Origin: an uncultured Flaviramulus sp. | GTDB taxonomy: Bacteria; Bacteroidota; Bacteroidia; Flavobacteriales; Flavobacteriaceae | DNA length: 64,000 bases | NCBI GenBank assembly: GCA_947501105.1 | Contig: CANMUP010000002.1 | Coordinates: 496,001 to 560,000, forward strand | Direction of reading: 5' to 3' | Shown: piece after piece, positions 53,814-64,000 of the stretch | Layout: each line of letters opens with the position of its first letter | Position numbering within the stretch: the first letter of the stretch is position 1 | Notes under the pieces: model-generated | The model's input: the letters and a program-made list of their open reading frames with translations, nothing else | Told to the model about the DNA's origin: nothing | The model's database searches: none | Program-made: the position numbers and the translations under genes

Positions 53814-55184
53814 ATGCATAAAATAGATATTGAATTAGTAGAAATGACTATGGATGTCATGAAGTATACTATTGATAGAATCTCGTCTACAAACCCAAAA
53901 ATTGGAAAACCAAAAAAAGCCGAAGAATTAAAAGCATTAGTAGGAGAAACTATTACTAAAGAAGGTATTGGTGGTGAAGTTGCTTTCAAAAAATGGAAGA
54001 GGCATTTAATGAAAACCAATGTGCCTATAGATCATCCAAGGCATTTAGCGTTTGTACCTGCCGCCCCAACAAGAGCCGCGATTATGTTTGATTTGGTTAC
54101 GTCTGCGTCTAGTATTCATGGGGCCTATTGGATGGAAGGTGCCGGTGGCATTTTTTGTGAAAACGAAGCTATGAAATGGATAGTATCTTTAACTGGACTA
54201 CCAAAAGGTGCTTTTGGTGTTTTTACTAGCGGAGGTACAGCAGCAAACCTATCTGCTATAGTGACTGCTCGCGAGCATTGGCGAGAAAATGATGCTTTTA
54301 AAGGTGAAAAAGGGTTAATCATTACTTCTATAGGAGCGCATTCTTCAATAAAGGCTATGGCAAAAGTTGCTGATGTAGATATTCTTTTAGTAGACACTGA
54401 AGATGTTATGCATGGTGAAGAATTAAAAAAAGCAATTGATAAGTTATCCGAGCACCAACGTAAACGTTTATTTGCGGTAGTGGGTACAGGAGGTACTACC
54501 AATGCAGGAATTATTGATGATTTAGAAGGCATTGCTTCAATTTGTAAAAAAGAAAACCTATGGTTTCATGTTGATGCTGCTTATGGTGGTGGCGCTTTGG
54601 CAGCAGATTCTGTAAGACATTTGTTTAATGGCATTGAGAGAGCAGATAGCATTACTGTCGATCCGCATAAATGGATGTTTTCACCTTACGATTGCGGTGC
54701 TGTAATTTATAAAAAACCAGAACTTGCTAAAAATGCCCATTCGCAACAAGGCTCATATTTAGACATTTTTAAGGATGATGGCGCACACGGTTTTAATCCA
54801 ACAGATTATCAAATTCAGTTAACCCGTAGAGTTAGAGGGTTACCTTTGTGGTTTTCGTTAGCAACGCATGGAACAGATAGATATAAAGAAGCCGTTGAGC
54901 GTGGTATTGAATTAGCCCAAATTGCAGGTAGATTGATTAAAGAAAATCCTAATGTTGAATTAGTACGAGAGCCTAGTTTATCATGTGTGCTTTATAGAAG
55001 AATAGGATGGAAGCCTGAAGATTATACACATTGGACTTATGAAAATCATAAAAAAGGATTTGCTTTAGTAACACCAACCAAATGGAAAAAAGGCGATACT
55101 TTTGAAACAGTTTCACGTTTCTGTTTTATTAATCCAGATACCACAGAAAAAGACATCAAATTAATTTTGAATTCCATGGTATAA
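53814..55184 (+). CDS. PLP-dependent group II amino acid decarboxylase
   Basis: 456 residues of the glutamate/aromatic-amino-acid decarboxylase superfamily. The PLP lysine is Lys286 in DPHKWMFSP, the cofactor Asp254 in HVDAAYGG, and FTSGGTAANL binds the phosphate. Substrate could be tyrosine, tryptophan, aspartate or a diamino acid; the sequence alone does not decide. A perfect aaggagg lies about 30 bases before the ATG, too far to be a normal ribosome site and probably chance in this phylum. Transcribed divergently from the TPR regulator. Confidence 0.9.
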   Translation: MHKIDIELVEMTMDVMKYTIDRISSTNPKIGKPKKAEELKALVGETITKEGIGGEVAFKKWKRHLMKTNVPIDHPRHLAFVPAAPTRAAIMFDLVTSASSIHGAYWMEGAGGIFCENEAMKWIVSLTGLPKGAFGVFTSGGTAANLSAIVTAREHWRENDAFKGEKGLIITSIGAHSSIKAMAKVADVDILLVDTEDVMHGEELKKAIDKLSEHQRKRLFAVVGTGGTTNAGIIDDLEGIASICKKENLWFHVDAAYGGGALAADSVRHLFNGIERADSITVDPHKWMFSPYDCGAVIYKKPELAKNAHSQQGSYLDIFKDDGAHGFNPTDYQIQLTRRVRGLPLWFSLATHGTDRYKEAVERGIELAQIAGRLIKENPNVELVREPSLSCVLYRRIGWKPEDYTHWTYENHKKGFALVTPTKWKKGDTFETVSRFCFINPDTTEKDIKLILNSMV

Positions 55185-55235
55185 AAAAGTTTGAAAAATT
55201 GTTAATCCTATATTCGTCAATATAAAATCAATTCT

Positions 55236-55243
55236 TACTTTTG
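55236..55243 (+). promoter_or_regulatory. -7 box overlapping the guaA start region
   Basis: TACTTTTG ends three bases before the ATG at 55247, so a transcript from it would start at or just after the initiation codon. The message may be leaderless, or the real promoter may lie further upstream. Confidence 0.4.
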
Positions 55244-55246
55244 CGC

Positions 55247-56782
55247 ATGCAACACGACAAGGTATTAATTTTAGACTTCGGATCGCAATACACACAACTT
55301 ATTGCGCGTAGAGTTAGAGAACTTAACATATATTCCGAAATACACCCATTTAACAAAATTCCATCAACTATAGATGATTACAAGGCTGTGATTTTATCTG
55401 GTAGCCCATTTTCTGTAAGAGGAGAAGCCGCTTTACATCCAGATTTATCTGAGATAAGAGCTAAAAAACCACTTCTAGGTGTTTGCTATGGTGCACAATA
55501 CTTAGCTCATTTTTCTGGAGGAGAAGTAGCACCATCAAATACTAGAGAGTACGGTCGGGCAAATTTATCTTTTATAAAAGAGGGTGAAGGATTTTTTGAT
55601 AATGTATCTGTAGGAAGTCAAGTTTGGATGAGTCATAGCGATACTATTAAACAATTACCAACAAATGCTATTTTATTAGCTAGTACAAATGATGTTGAAA
55701 ACGCAGCTTATAAAATTGATGGTGAGCAAACCTATGCTATTCAATTTCATCCAGAGGTTTACCATTCAACTGATGGAAAACAACTTTTAGAAAACTTTTT
55801 AGTTGATATTGCAGGTCTTACTCAAGATTGGACACCAGATTCTTTTGTTGAAGAAACAGTTGAAGCAATTCAAGAAAAAGTTGGAAATGATAAGGTGGTC
55901 CTTGGTCTTTCAGGTGGTGTAGATTCTACCGTAGCTGCAGTATTATTAAACAAAGCTATTGGCGAAAATCTATACTGTATTTTCGTTAATAATGGCTTGC
56001 TTCGAAAAAATGAATTCGAAAATGTCCTCAACCAATACGAGGGTATGGGGCTTAATGTAAAAGGTGTAGATGCTTCTCAACGATTTTTAGATGCCTTAAA
56101 AGGAATTGAAGACCCTGAGAAAAAACGTAAAGCCATTGGTAATGCTTTTATTGAAGTTTTTGATGATGAAGCTCATAAGCTTGAAGATGTTAAATGGTTA
56201 GCACAAGGCACTATTTACCCAGATGTTATAGAAAGTGTTTCTGCTACTGGCGGTCCTTCAGCAACCATTAAATCTCATCATAATGTAGGTGGTTTACCAG
56301 ATTTTATGAAACTTAAAATTGTTGAGCCACTACGTGCTATTTTTAAAGATGAAGTAAGACGTGTTGGCGCTACTTTAGGTATTGATCCAGAGCTTTTGGG
56401 GCGTCATCCATTTCCGGGTCCTGGATTAGGAATTAGAATTTTGGGAGATATCACTGCTGAAAAAGTACGTATTCTTCAAGAGGTTGATGCTATTTTTATA
56501 AACGGATTAAAAGAATGGGGTTTATATGATAAAGTATGGCAAGCAGGAGCCATGTTATTACCAGTAAATAGCGTAGGTGTTATGGGAGACGAACGTACAT
56601 ACGAAAAATGTGTAGCACTTAGAGCAGTAGAAAGTACAGATGGTATGACTGCCGACTGGGTTAATTTACCTTATGAGTTCCTTCAAAAAACATCCAATGA
56701 CATAATAAATAAAGTAAAAGGCGTTAATAGAGTAGTGTACGATATTAGTTCAAAACCACCTGCTACAATCGAGTGGGAATAA
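55247..56782 (+). CDS. guaA: GMP synthase (glutamine-hydrolysing)
   Basis: 511 residues from the ATG at 55247 ([18 protein letters not shown]), chosen over the TTG at 55241. The class I glutamine amidotransferase domain has Cys80 in GVCYGAQ and the FHPEVYHS histidine/glutamate. The ATP pyrophosphatase domain has the PP-loop GLSGGVDST, and a dimerisation domain ends [17 protein letters not shown]. Converts XMP to GMP after guaB. Followed by the LysM gene across a 265-bp gap without a recognisable terminator. Confidence 0.97.
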   Translation: MQHDKVLILDFGSQYTQLIARRVRELNIYSEIHPFNKIPSTIDDYKAVILSGSPFSVRGEAALHPDLSEIRAKKPLLGVCYGAQYLAHFSGGEVAPSNTREYGRANLSFIKEGEGFFDNVSVGSQVWMSHSDTIKQLPTNAILLASTNDVENAAYKIDGEQTYAIQFHPEVYHSTDGKQLLENFLVDIAGLTQDWTPDSFVEETVEAIQEKVGNDKVVLGLSGGVDSTVAAVLLNKAIGENLYCIFVNNGLLRKNEFENVLNQYEGMGLNVKGVDASQRFLDALKGIEDPEKKRKAIGNAFIEVFDDEAHKLEDVKWLAQGTIYPDVIESVSATGGPSATIKSHHNVGGLPDFMKLKIVEPLRAIFKDEVRRVGATLGIDPELLGRHPFPGPGLGIRILGDITAEKVRILQEVDAIFINGLKEWGLYDKVWQAGAMLLPVNSVGVMGDERTYEKCVALRAVESTDGMTADWVNLPYEFLQKTSNDIINKVKGVNRVVYDISSKPPATIEWE

Positions 56783-57047
56783 TTTTAGTGACTCGTTAAT
56801 TAATAGTGTGTCATAGATTATATTTGGATGTTCAAATATTTATAAACTATATTTATTGAAATAAGTTATCTGGTTTTTATTAAATGCTCGTATATAATTA
56901 AGTATGTTATAAAAATATTGTCAGGCTTTACATTATATCTTTTATTTTTGGCATACTATATGCAAATAGAAAAAAATAAAAGGATAAAATTTACCCTGAG
57001 CGATGTCTAAGGATGATATCTTTAACGTAATTAAAAAAATAGATTAC

Positions 57048-58976
57048 ATGAATAAACTTCTTTTCGTTTTATGTTTAATACTACTTTTTAGCTTTAACAC
57101 AGTTAATGCTCAAAATTTCAGCACACATCAAGTTAAAAAAGGAGAAACTATTGAGGAGATAGCAAAACGCTATTATATTAGTGTTTCAGATATTTATGCA
57201 TTAAACCCAGATGCAAAAGAAGAGTTAAAACCTAATACGGTTTTAATTATTCCAGTCTCTAAAGCTAAAAAGCCTATAATTACTATAGTTAAAGAGTTAC
57301 AAGGATTTAAAAAGCATAAAACAAGAAGAAAAGAAACCTTATATAGCTTAGCTAAAAAATATAATATATCTGAAGAGGATATAAAAAAGTACAATAAATT
57401 TTTATATGCAAATCCGCTTAGAAAAGGAGACAGACTACAAATTCCAATATTTAAAATAACTGAAGAAATTGAGGAAGTAGAGCTTACCAAAACTTACACT
57501 GTTCAGCCCAAAGAAGGTAAATGGCGTATTGCATATAGATTTGGAATATCAGTTAAAGAGCTTGAAGAACTTAACCCAGAAATGGGCGATGTTTTACAAG
57601 ACGGTCAAGAAATTTTAGTGCCAAATATTGATAATGATAAAGAGCAAATAGTTGACGAAAAATATAGCTATTATAAAGTATTACCAAAAGAAGGGTTTTA
57701 CCGCTTAAAACTTAAATTAGGGCTAGAACAAACCGAAATAGAAGCATTAAATCCAGGATTAGCAGAAAGCGGATTAAAAGTAGGTATGATTTTAAAAATA
57801 CCATTTTCAGAAGCCTTTTCAATTGAAGAATCAAACAAAATTAATTTAGCTGATAGTATTGTTGATTTTAATACCAAGCGTATTGCCATTATGCTACCTT
57901 TTAGATTAAATAGAGTAGATTTTAATGCTGTTGATGATACTAAGAAGAGTATAATAAAAGACCGTTATTTAAATGCATCTTTAGATTTCCATTCTGGTGT
58001 TTTGTTGGCAATAGATTCTTTGAAAAATTTAGGTATTTCTCTTAAAGTAGATGTTTATGATACTAAGAATGAAGTTGCAGAAGTATCAAAAATAATAGAT
58101 GATAATGATTTTGAAACAGTAGATGTTGTAATAGGTCCGCTAACCTCAAATACTTTTGAGAAAGCTGCATCAAAATTAAGACGTTATAATGTCCCTGTTG
58201 TGTCTCCAATTGGTACTGATATAAAATTGTACGACAATGTATTTCAATCAAAACCATCAAATGATAGATTAAAAAGTACTTTAGTTAATTATGTGAAAGT
58301 TGATACTTTGTTAAATAATGTTATCATTATATCAGATTCTAAACACACCAATGTCTCAAATGATTTAAAGCGTGAATTCAATCATTCTACACAGGTGCGT
58401 TCCAGAAAAAACAAAAAAAGTGGAGAAGATGAATTTTTTGTTACAAAACAAGATATAGAAGATGTTTTAAAACCAGGAAAGAATATTGTGTTTTTAGAAA
58501 CGAAAAACGAAGGTTTTGCATCTAATGTTACAAGTATTTTGGCATCATTAATTAAACAAGAAGATAAAAGCACAAAAATTGAAGCTGTAGAAATCACTTT
58601 AGTTACAACCAATATGAATAATGCTTTTACTAGTGACGAAGTATCTAACGATCACCTGTCAAAATTACAATTTCATTATGCAGCTACATCAAAATCGTAT
58701 AATGAAACCGATGATAATGCTTTTGTAAAACGTTATAAAAATCTTTATAATACTACACCCAATAGTGCAGCAGTTAAAGGCTTCGATTTAACTATGGATG
58801 TTGTATTGCGTATAGTAACTTCAGAAGATTTGTTTATGTCTGTTAACAATGCACCACTAACAGAATATGTAGAAAACAAGTTTGCCTACAAAAAGAAACT
58901 TTTTGGTGGCTATTATAATGATACCGTATATTTAGTAAAGTATCAAGATTTAACTATTGTTGAGGTAAAACAATAA
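57048..58976 (+). CDS. LysM-repeat protein with periplasmic-binding-protein type 1 domain
   Basis: 642 residues from the ATG at 57048 (MNKLLFVLCL), where a signal peptide (about 1-22, ending VNAQ) begins; an earlier ATG at 57003 would put 15 odd residues before it. Four LysM peptidoglycan-binding modules follow (about 26-70, 85-130, 145-190, 205-250), then a PBP1-like ligand-binding domain (about 270-630, RIAIMLPFRLNRVDF...). It is probably a cell-wall-associated sensor or lipid/peptidoglycan factor. I know the guaA-LysM pairing from other flavobacteria. Confidence 0.87.
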   Translation: MNKLLFVLCLILLFSFNTVNAQNFSTHQVKKGETIEEIAKRYYISVSDIYALNPDAKEELKPNTVLIIPVSKAKKPIITIVKELQGFKKHKTRRKETLYSLAKKYNISEEDIKKYNKFLYANPLRKGDRLQIPIFKITEEIEEVELTKTYTVQPKEGKWRIAYRFGISVKELEELNPEMGDVLQDGQEILVPNIDNDKEQIVDEKYSYYKVLPKEGFYRLKLKLGLEQTEIEALNPGLAESGLKVGMILKIPFSEAFSIEESNKINLADSIVDFNTKRIAIMLPFRLNRVDFNAVDDTKKSIIKDRYLNASLDFHSGVLLAIDSLKNLGISLKVDVYDTKNEVAEVSKIIDDNDFETVDVVIGPLTSNTFEKAASKLRRYNVPVVSPIGTDIKLYDNVFQSKPSNDRLKSTLVNYVKVDTLLNNVIIISDSKHTNVSNDLKREFNHSTQVRSRKNKKSGEDEFFVTKQDIEDVLKPGKNIVFLETKNEGFASNVTSILASLIKQEDKSTKIEAVEITLVTTNMNNAFTSDEVSNDHLSKLQFHYAATSKSYNETDDNAFVKRYKNLYNTTPNSAAVKGFDLTMDVVLRIVTSEDLFMSVNNAPLTEYVENKFAYKKKLFGGYYNDTVYLVKYQDLTIVEVKQ

Positions 58977-59022
58977 GCTTACAAGCTGAGCGTTTTATAA
59001 TCATTATAATAATTGTTTATCT

Positions 59023-59559
59023 GTGGCAAAAGTACTCTTAATTTTGTGTTGCTTTTTTTGTGTTCAAGACGAACCAGTAATGTCTTGGAGCGAATCTTAC
59101 AAGCTATCATGGGCAGATTTTAATGGAAAACCAAATCATGGAGTCAGTGCAGTAGCTATTACTGCTTCTGGTATTTCGTTTGGGTTTTCGGTAAGAGAAA
59201 CAGATTCTAAAGTTATTAGTTTTACTGCGGAAGTGTTTTGTCATTTTTATCCAGAACAATCGTGGTATAAGCCAGATGTTGCCGATGCTCATGTTTTAGG
59301 ACACGAGCAATTACACTTTGATATTACTGAACTGCATGCACGTAAATTTAGGCAACGAATAAGTCAACTTAAAGTATCAGACAACATTAAAAGGGAATTG
59401 CGAGAGCTTAATAAAGCGATAAATAAAGAATTGTCTCTTCTGCAAAATAAATATGATGCCGAAAGCAATTATTCTAGAAATTTTGAAAATCAAGCTAAAT
59501 GGAAAACTTATATAGCAGCTGAACTTAAAAAGTTTTCAAAATATAAATCAGTAGAGTAA
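59023..59559 (+). CDS. DUF922-family putative zinc protease, exported
   Basis: 178 residues starting at GTG 59023, since no ATG gives the short hydrophobic N-terminus (VLLILCCFFC). The motif HEQLHFDITELHAR (about 89-102) is HExxH-like with a downstream His, the DUF922 hallmark. Catalysis is unproven for the family. Its stop is 4 bases before the DUF3820 gene's ATG, so the two are co-transcribed. Confidence 0.8.
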   Translation: MAKVLLILCCFFCVQDEPVMSWSESYKLSWADFNGKPNHGVSAVAITASGISFGFSVRETDSKVISFTAEVFCHFYPEQSWYKPDVADAHVLGHEQLHFDITELHARKFRQRISQLKVSDNIKRELRELNKAINKELSLLQNKYDAESNYSRNFENQAKWKTYIAAELKKFSKYKSVE

Positions 59560-59563
59560 TTGC

Positions 59564-59791
59564 ATGATTCCCGATAAAAATTTTCTAATAAAATTAGCAC
59601 ATACTAAAATGCCTTTTGGCAAATATAAAGACCGTTATTTAATTGATTTACCAGAATATTATGTGGTTTGGTATAACAATAAAGGTTTTCCTAAAGGGAA
59701 ATTAGGAGACATGCTTAAACAGGTTTACGAGCTTAAATTAAACGGACTTGAAGATTTAATACGAAATATTAAAAAACAGTACCCTAAGTAA
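59564..59791 (+). CDS. DUF3820 family protein
   Basis: 75 residues; MPFGKYKDRYLIDLPEYYVVWY (split family motif, about 16-37) and GKLGDMLKQVYELK define DUF3820. Small and cytosolic, unknown function. The same module type is fused to a DnaQ-like exonuclease at 33908, which hints at a nucleic-acid role. Confidence 0.87.
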   Translation: MIPDKNFLIKLAHTKMPFGKYKDRYLIDLPEYYVVWYNNKGFPKGKLGDMLKQVYELKLNGLEDLIRNIKKQYPK

Positions 59792-59798
59792 ATAATAA

Positions 59799-60053
59799 TT
59801 AATCTGCTAAAACATCACAGAAAAAACCCAACGCTTTTATTTGATTAATAAAATCACTTTCATTTATATTAGTAGTAGCTTCAATCTTTAGTACATTATC
59901 TATATCTTCAATATCAATAGACCATTTTATAATGCTAGAATGACTATCAAAAAAGGGTTTTATATTTTTAACCTTTTTCTTGGTCTTAATGTCTGTTTTA
60001 AATATCAACAATTTTGAAGACGATTTATAATTATGATAAAAAAAATTAATCAT
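59799..60053 (-). CDS. Small HMA-like protein, unknown function
   Basis: 84 residues from ATG 60053 (MINFFYHNYK). The C-terminal half (KWSIDIEDIDNVLKIEATTNI...INQIKALGF) resembles a heavy-metal-associated ferredoxin-like fold but lacks its CxxC, so metal binding is doubtful. Its start overlaps the stop of the membrane-protein gene by 8 bases, indicating coupling in the sigma-factor operon. Confidence 0.65.
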   Translation of the reverse strand: MINFFYHNYKSSSKLLIFKTDIKTKKKVKNIKPFFDSHSSIIKWSIDIEDIDNVLKIEATTNINESDFINQIKALGFFCDVLAD

Positions 60054-60438
60054 TTGATTCGGCATCATTGGTCATACGTTCAATATATTTTTCATAAGCT
60101 ACATTACCTTCTTCTTTCCAAAAATTGTCATAATGCTTCCATTTAGAAAACTCGCCTTTAGGCTCTTTTTTACATTTCGATTTTTTAGATGAGCTTTTGT
60201 CTCCAAAACCACTACAACCACCAAGCAATATTTTAAAGAGTATAAAAACTCCAACAGCTTCCCAAAATGTAAGTGTGGTAAGCCCGAATATCATAGGCAT
60301 TAGCCAATTCCATAACCACATTATTATAAAGCCAAATAGTATAGCTAAACCAGTTATAAAAATGCCTCCAAAAATTATCATTCCTATAATTTCTCCTAGA
60401 GATTTTCCGCGAAATTTATGTTTAAAATAATTTGACAT
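60046..60438 (-). CDS. Membrane protein of the sigma-factor operon
   Basis: 130 residues with two hydrophobic helices (about 17-40 and 51-73), then a Lys/Ser/Cys-rich cytosolic tail (SSSKKSKCKKEP) and an acidic-aromatic end (FWKEEGNVAYEKYIERM). Not a recognised anti-sigma factor, but its position directly after the sigma gene makes a regulatory partner role plausible. Overlaps the downstream HMA-like gene. Confidence 0.7.
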   Translation of the reverse strand: MSNYFKHKFRGKSLGEIIGMIIFGGIFITGLAILFGFIIMWLWNWLMPMIFGLTTLTFWEAVGVFILFKILLGGCSGFGDKSSSKKSKCKKEPKGEFSKWKHYDNFWKEEGNVAYEKYIERMTNDAESND

Positions 60439-60449
60439 GTGTTTTTTTT

Positions 60450-60995
60450 TTAATTAATAATTTCTTTTTTATGTTTTAAATTTTTGTACAAAAGCGAAAT
60501 GGCTCTATGCCTTCTTGACATTAGTGTCCCAACAGGAACTCCAGTTTCTAAAGCGATTTCCTTATAAGTGTAATTTTCAAAATCTACAGCTATTATAATA
60601 TCACGATAATCTGGTTTAAGATTCAATATGGCTTTCTTTAATTCATCTTTCATCTGTTCTACATAATAATTATCAGATGTGTCATATAATAAGCTAGCAA
60701 ACTCAATCAATTTAGCTTCACTTTGGCTTTCATGATTAATCGCTTTCTTGTTATTCGTTCTCATCACATCAATAATTTTATTTTTAATGGCGTAATACAC
60801 AAAGCCCGCTACGTTATTAATTGGTGAATATCTATCAGCTCCAGAAAACAATTTTAATGCTACATCTTGTATAATATCTTCAGCATCTCGGTCTGCATTT
60901 GCTCTTATTTTAGAATTAACATAAGCCTTAAGCGAATGGTATTCTGTACCAAAAAAATCTTTGAGCTTTTTATTGTTTTCTGATTCTGAGTTCAT
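60450..60995 (-). CDS. ECF-type RNA polymerase sigma factor
   Basis: 181 residues. Region 2 (about 15-85) includes DAEDIIQDVALKLF and FVYYAIKNKIIDVMR; region 4 (about 120-170) includes YKEIALETGVPVGTLMSRRHRA, the helix-turn-helix that reads the -35 element. First gene of a three-gene operon with the membrane and HMA-like proteins; divergent from pyrG. No FecR-type partner is present, so the anti-sigma mechanism is unknown. Confidence 0.92.
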   Translation of the reverse strand: MNSESENNKKLKDFFGTEYHSLKAYVNSKIRANADRDAEDIIQDVALKLFSGADRYSPINNVAGFVYYAIKNKIIDVMRTNNKKAINHESQSEAKLIEFASLLYDTSDNYYVEQMKDELKKAILNLKPDYRDIIIAVDFENYTYKEIALETGVPVGTLMSRRHRAISLLYKNLKHKKEIIN

Positions 60996-61156
60996 TTAAA
61001 AGCCTTTTTGAATAGCTTTACAATTAGAAAGACGAGTTTTTTCGAATCTATTGCGTTTTTTTTAAGTTATTTTAAAAAGGAGACGAGTGAAAGAGAAAAT
61101 TGTATCAAAATCTTTAATTATAAAATTCAAGAAGAGTTCATTAATAACTATTTTAA

Positions 61157-62830
<1,674 letters not shown>

Positions 62831-62880
62831 AATTGGATAGCTTTTTGTTAATTCAGTAAACTATATAAAATCAATACTTT

Positions 62881-62941
62881 GTCATATTGATCGAAGGCGA
62901 AATATCTCAAGAAAGAGATTTTTCATTACAATCAAAATGAC
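62881..62941. repeat. 61-bp element with terminal inverted repeats
   Basis: Ends gtcatattgat (62881-62891) and atcaaaatgac (62931-62941) are inverted with 10/11 matches. Inside, atctc/gagat forms a hairpin. Resembles a MITE-like or palindromic intergenic repeat of flavobacteria, lying between pyrG and yidC. Confidence 0.6.
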
Positions 62942-62953
62942 ACCAACTAAAAT

Positions 62954-64000
62954 ATGGAAGAAAAGAAATTAGACATAAATTCAATTATAGGTTTTGTACT
63001 TATTTTTGGAATAATGATGTTTTGGCTATGGCAAAATGGACCAACACCAGAAGAAATAGAAGCTCAAGAAAAAGCAAAACAAGAACAAGTTGAAGCGGAA
63101 AAAAAGGCTGAAGCATCAGAACAAACTAAAGTAACTACTGCTGAAGATTATAACGCACCAGTAGTTTCAGATTCTCTTAAACAAATCGATCTACAAAATA
63201 AGTTAGGCGCTTTTGCTTACTCTGCTGCTAATACATCAGATAAAGAAACTCTTGTGGAAAGCGATTTGCTAGCCTTAAAATTCAATAATAAAGGAGGTTA
63301 TCTTTCTGAAGTTAAATTAAAGAAATTTGTAGATTTCGATTCGGTTCCTATCTATATAATAAAAGATAATAACGCAGCTTTCAATATTAATTTTGGAACA
63401 ACAGATAGCAGAATTCTTAATACCAAAGATTTATATTTTGAACCATCTGTAACTGAAAATGGTGATGTTACAGTTATTTCAATGAAACTGAAGGTGTCAG
63501 AAAGTGAATTTTTAGAATACCGTTACGAACTAAAGGAAGGTGATTATATGATGGATTTCACCATTCGTTCTCAGGGATTAAGCGACGTGATTAATAGCTC
63601 TCAAGCTGTAAATTTAGATTGGAATTTAAAAACATATCGTCACGCAAAAAGTATATCGTATTCAAACAGATATACAGATATTCACTATGAATATGAGGGA
63701 GATAAAGACGATTATACAGGAATGTCTGATTCTGATGAAGACGAAGAAGATGTATCTTGGATAGGCTATAAACAACACTTTTTTACGTCTATATTATTAG
63801 CAGATAAACCTTTTAAAACCGTTAATTTTAAAGTCAAAAATTTAGTAGAAGACGAAACAATTGATACGGTTTTTACCAAAGATTTTGCAACAAAGATGCC
63901 TTTAGAGCTACAAAGCGGAGAGTTTAATAGCTCTATGGATTGGTATTATGGACCAACTGATTATAAAATATTAAATAGTTACGATAGAAATTTAGATGAG
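62954..64000 (+). CDS. yidC: Membrane protein insertase YidC, 3'-truncated by window edge
   Basis: Frame open from ATG 62954 to the window end, 349 codons. The N-terminal membrane anchor (IIGFVLIFGIMMFWLW, about 11-26) is followed by a Glu/Lys/Ala-rich segment and the large periplasmic beta-sandwich P1 domain typical of Gram-negative YidC (DYMMDFTIRS..., GYKQHFFTSILL). The conserved five-helix core lies outside the window. It inserts inner-membrane proteins with or without Sec, and here follows pyrG, a common Bacteroidota arrangement. Confidence 0.93.
   Translation, partial: MEEKKLDINSIIGFVLIFGIMMFWLWQNGPTPEEIEAQEKAKQEQVEAEKKAEASEQTKVTTAEDYNAPVVSDSLKQIDLQNKLGAFAYSAANTSDKETLVESDLLALKFNNKGGYLSEVKLKKFVDFDSVPIYIIKDNNAAFNINFGTTDSRILNTKDLYFEPSVTENGDVTVISMKLKVSESEFLEYRYELKEGDYMMDFTIRSQGLSDVINSSQAVNLDWNLKTYRHAKSISYSNRYTDIHYEYEGDKDDYTGMSDSDEDEEDVSWIGYKQHFFTSILLADKPFKTVNFKVKNLVEDETIDTVFTKDFATKMPLELQSGEFNSSMDWYYGPTDYKILNSYDRNLDE

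Overview
The window is about one third G+C and densely packed, and it reads as chromosomal core genome of a marine-type Flavobacteriaceae (Bacteroidota). The signs are T9SS C-terminal sorting domains, TonB/SusC-style outer-membrane receptors, promoter boxes of the TAnnTTTG type, bacillithiol synthesis (bshC), the small Bacteroidota ribosomal protein DUF4295 beside L28 and L33, and start sites without Shine-Dalgarno sequences. A genus such as Lacinutrix, Olleya, Winogradskyella or Psychroserpens is plausible, but this is inference. I saw no rRNA, tRNA, CRISPR, prophage or intact transposase.

Layout. 1-9.6 kb: the 3' part of dipeptidyl peptidase III, a MazG-like NTP pyrophosphatase, ilvE, a DUF4920 lipoprotein, mnmD, a TIGR01777 epimerase, a decayed OsmC gene, a Crp-type regulator, pepT and pyrD. 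9.6-18.3 kb: two T9SS-secreted proteins (M43 protease, spondin), HMG-CoA lyase, a porin, an FMN-binding/membrane-protein pair and guaB. 18.35-19.41 kb: a gene-cassette-like insertion. 19.5-30.2 kb: htpG, an S9 peptidase, a FabH-like synthase, a TonB-type receptor, a CoA-binding protein and a Na+/solute symporter. 30.3-39 kb: recR, a phosphoribosyltransferase-HAD pair, a 2-oxoacid dehydrogenase E2, an exonuclease, FAH, Hpt, cinA, rpmB-rpmG-DUF4295 and ftsY. 39-43.7 kb: SRPBCC protein, amidase, serine hydrolase, rimO. 43.67-44.43 kb: a second cassette-like insertion. 44.5-55.2 kb: M14 peptidase, esterase, bshC, an aerolysin-like lipoprotein with a TPR-LuxR regulator, and a PLP decarboxylase. 55.2-64 kb: guaA, LysM/PBP1 protein, DUF922, DUF3820, an ECF sigma operon, pyrG and the start of yidC.

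The most interesting signal is the pair of cassette-like insertions. Each lies 4-9 bp behind the stop codon of a core gene (guaB, rimO) and is bounded by the same 10-bp inverted ends. They share a 27-bp border (26/27 identical). Each carries one opposite-strand gene for an exported protein, with a large imperfect palindrome at the 3' side of that gene. At the first locus the palindrome has ends matching integron attC R''/R' consensus boxes. No recombinase is present, so these look like solitary attC-type cassettes mobilised in trans.

The metabolic genes are housekeeping (purine: guaB, guaA; pyrimidine: pyrD, pyrG; branched-chain amino acids: ilvE, HMG-CoA lyase; translation and tRNA/ribosome modification: rpmB, rpmG, rimO, mnmD; secretion: ftsY, yidC). 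The accessory layer consists of exported lipoproteins, peptidases and small interspersed palindromic repeats between genes.
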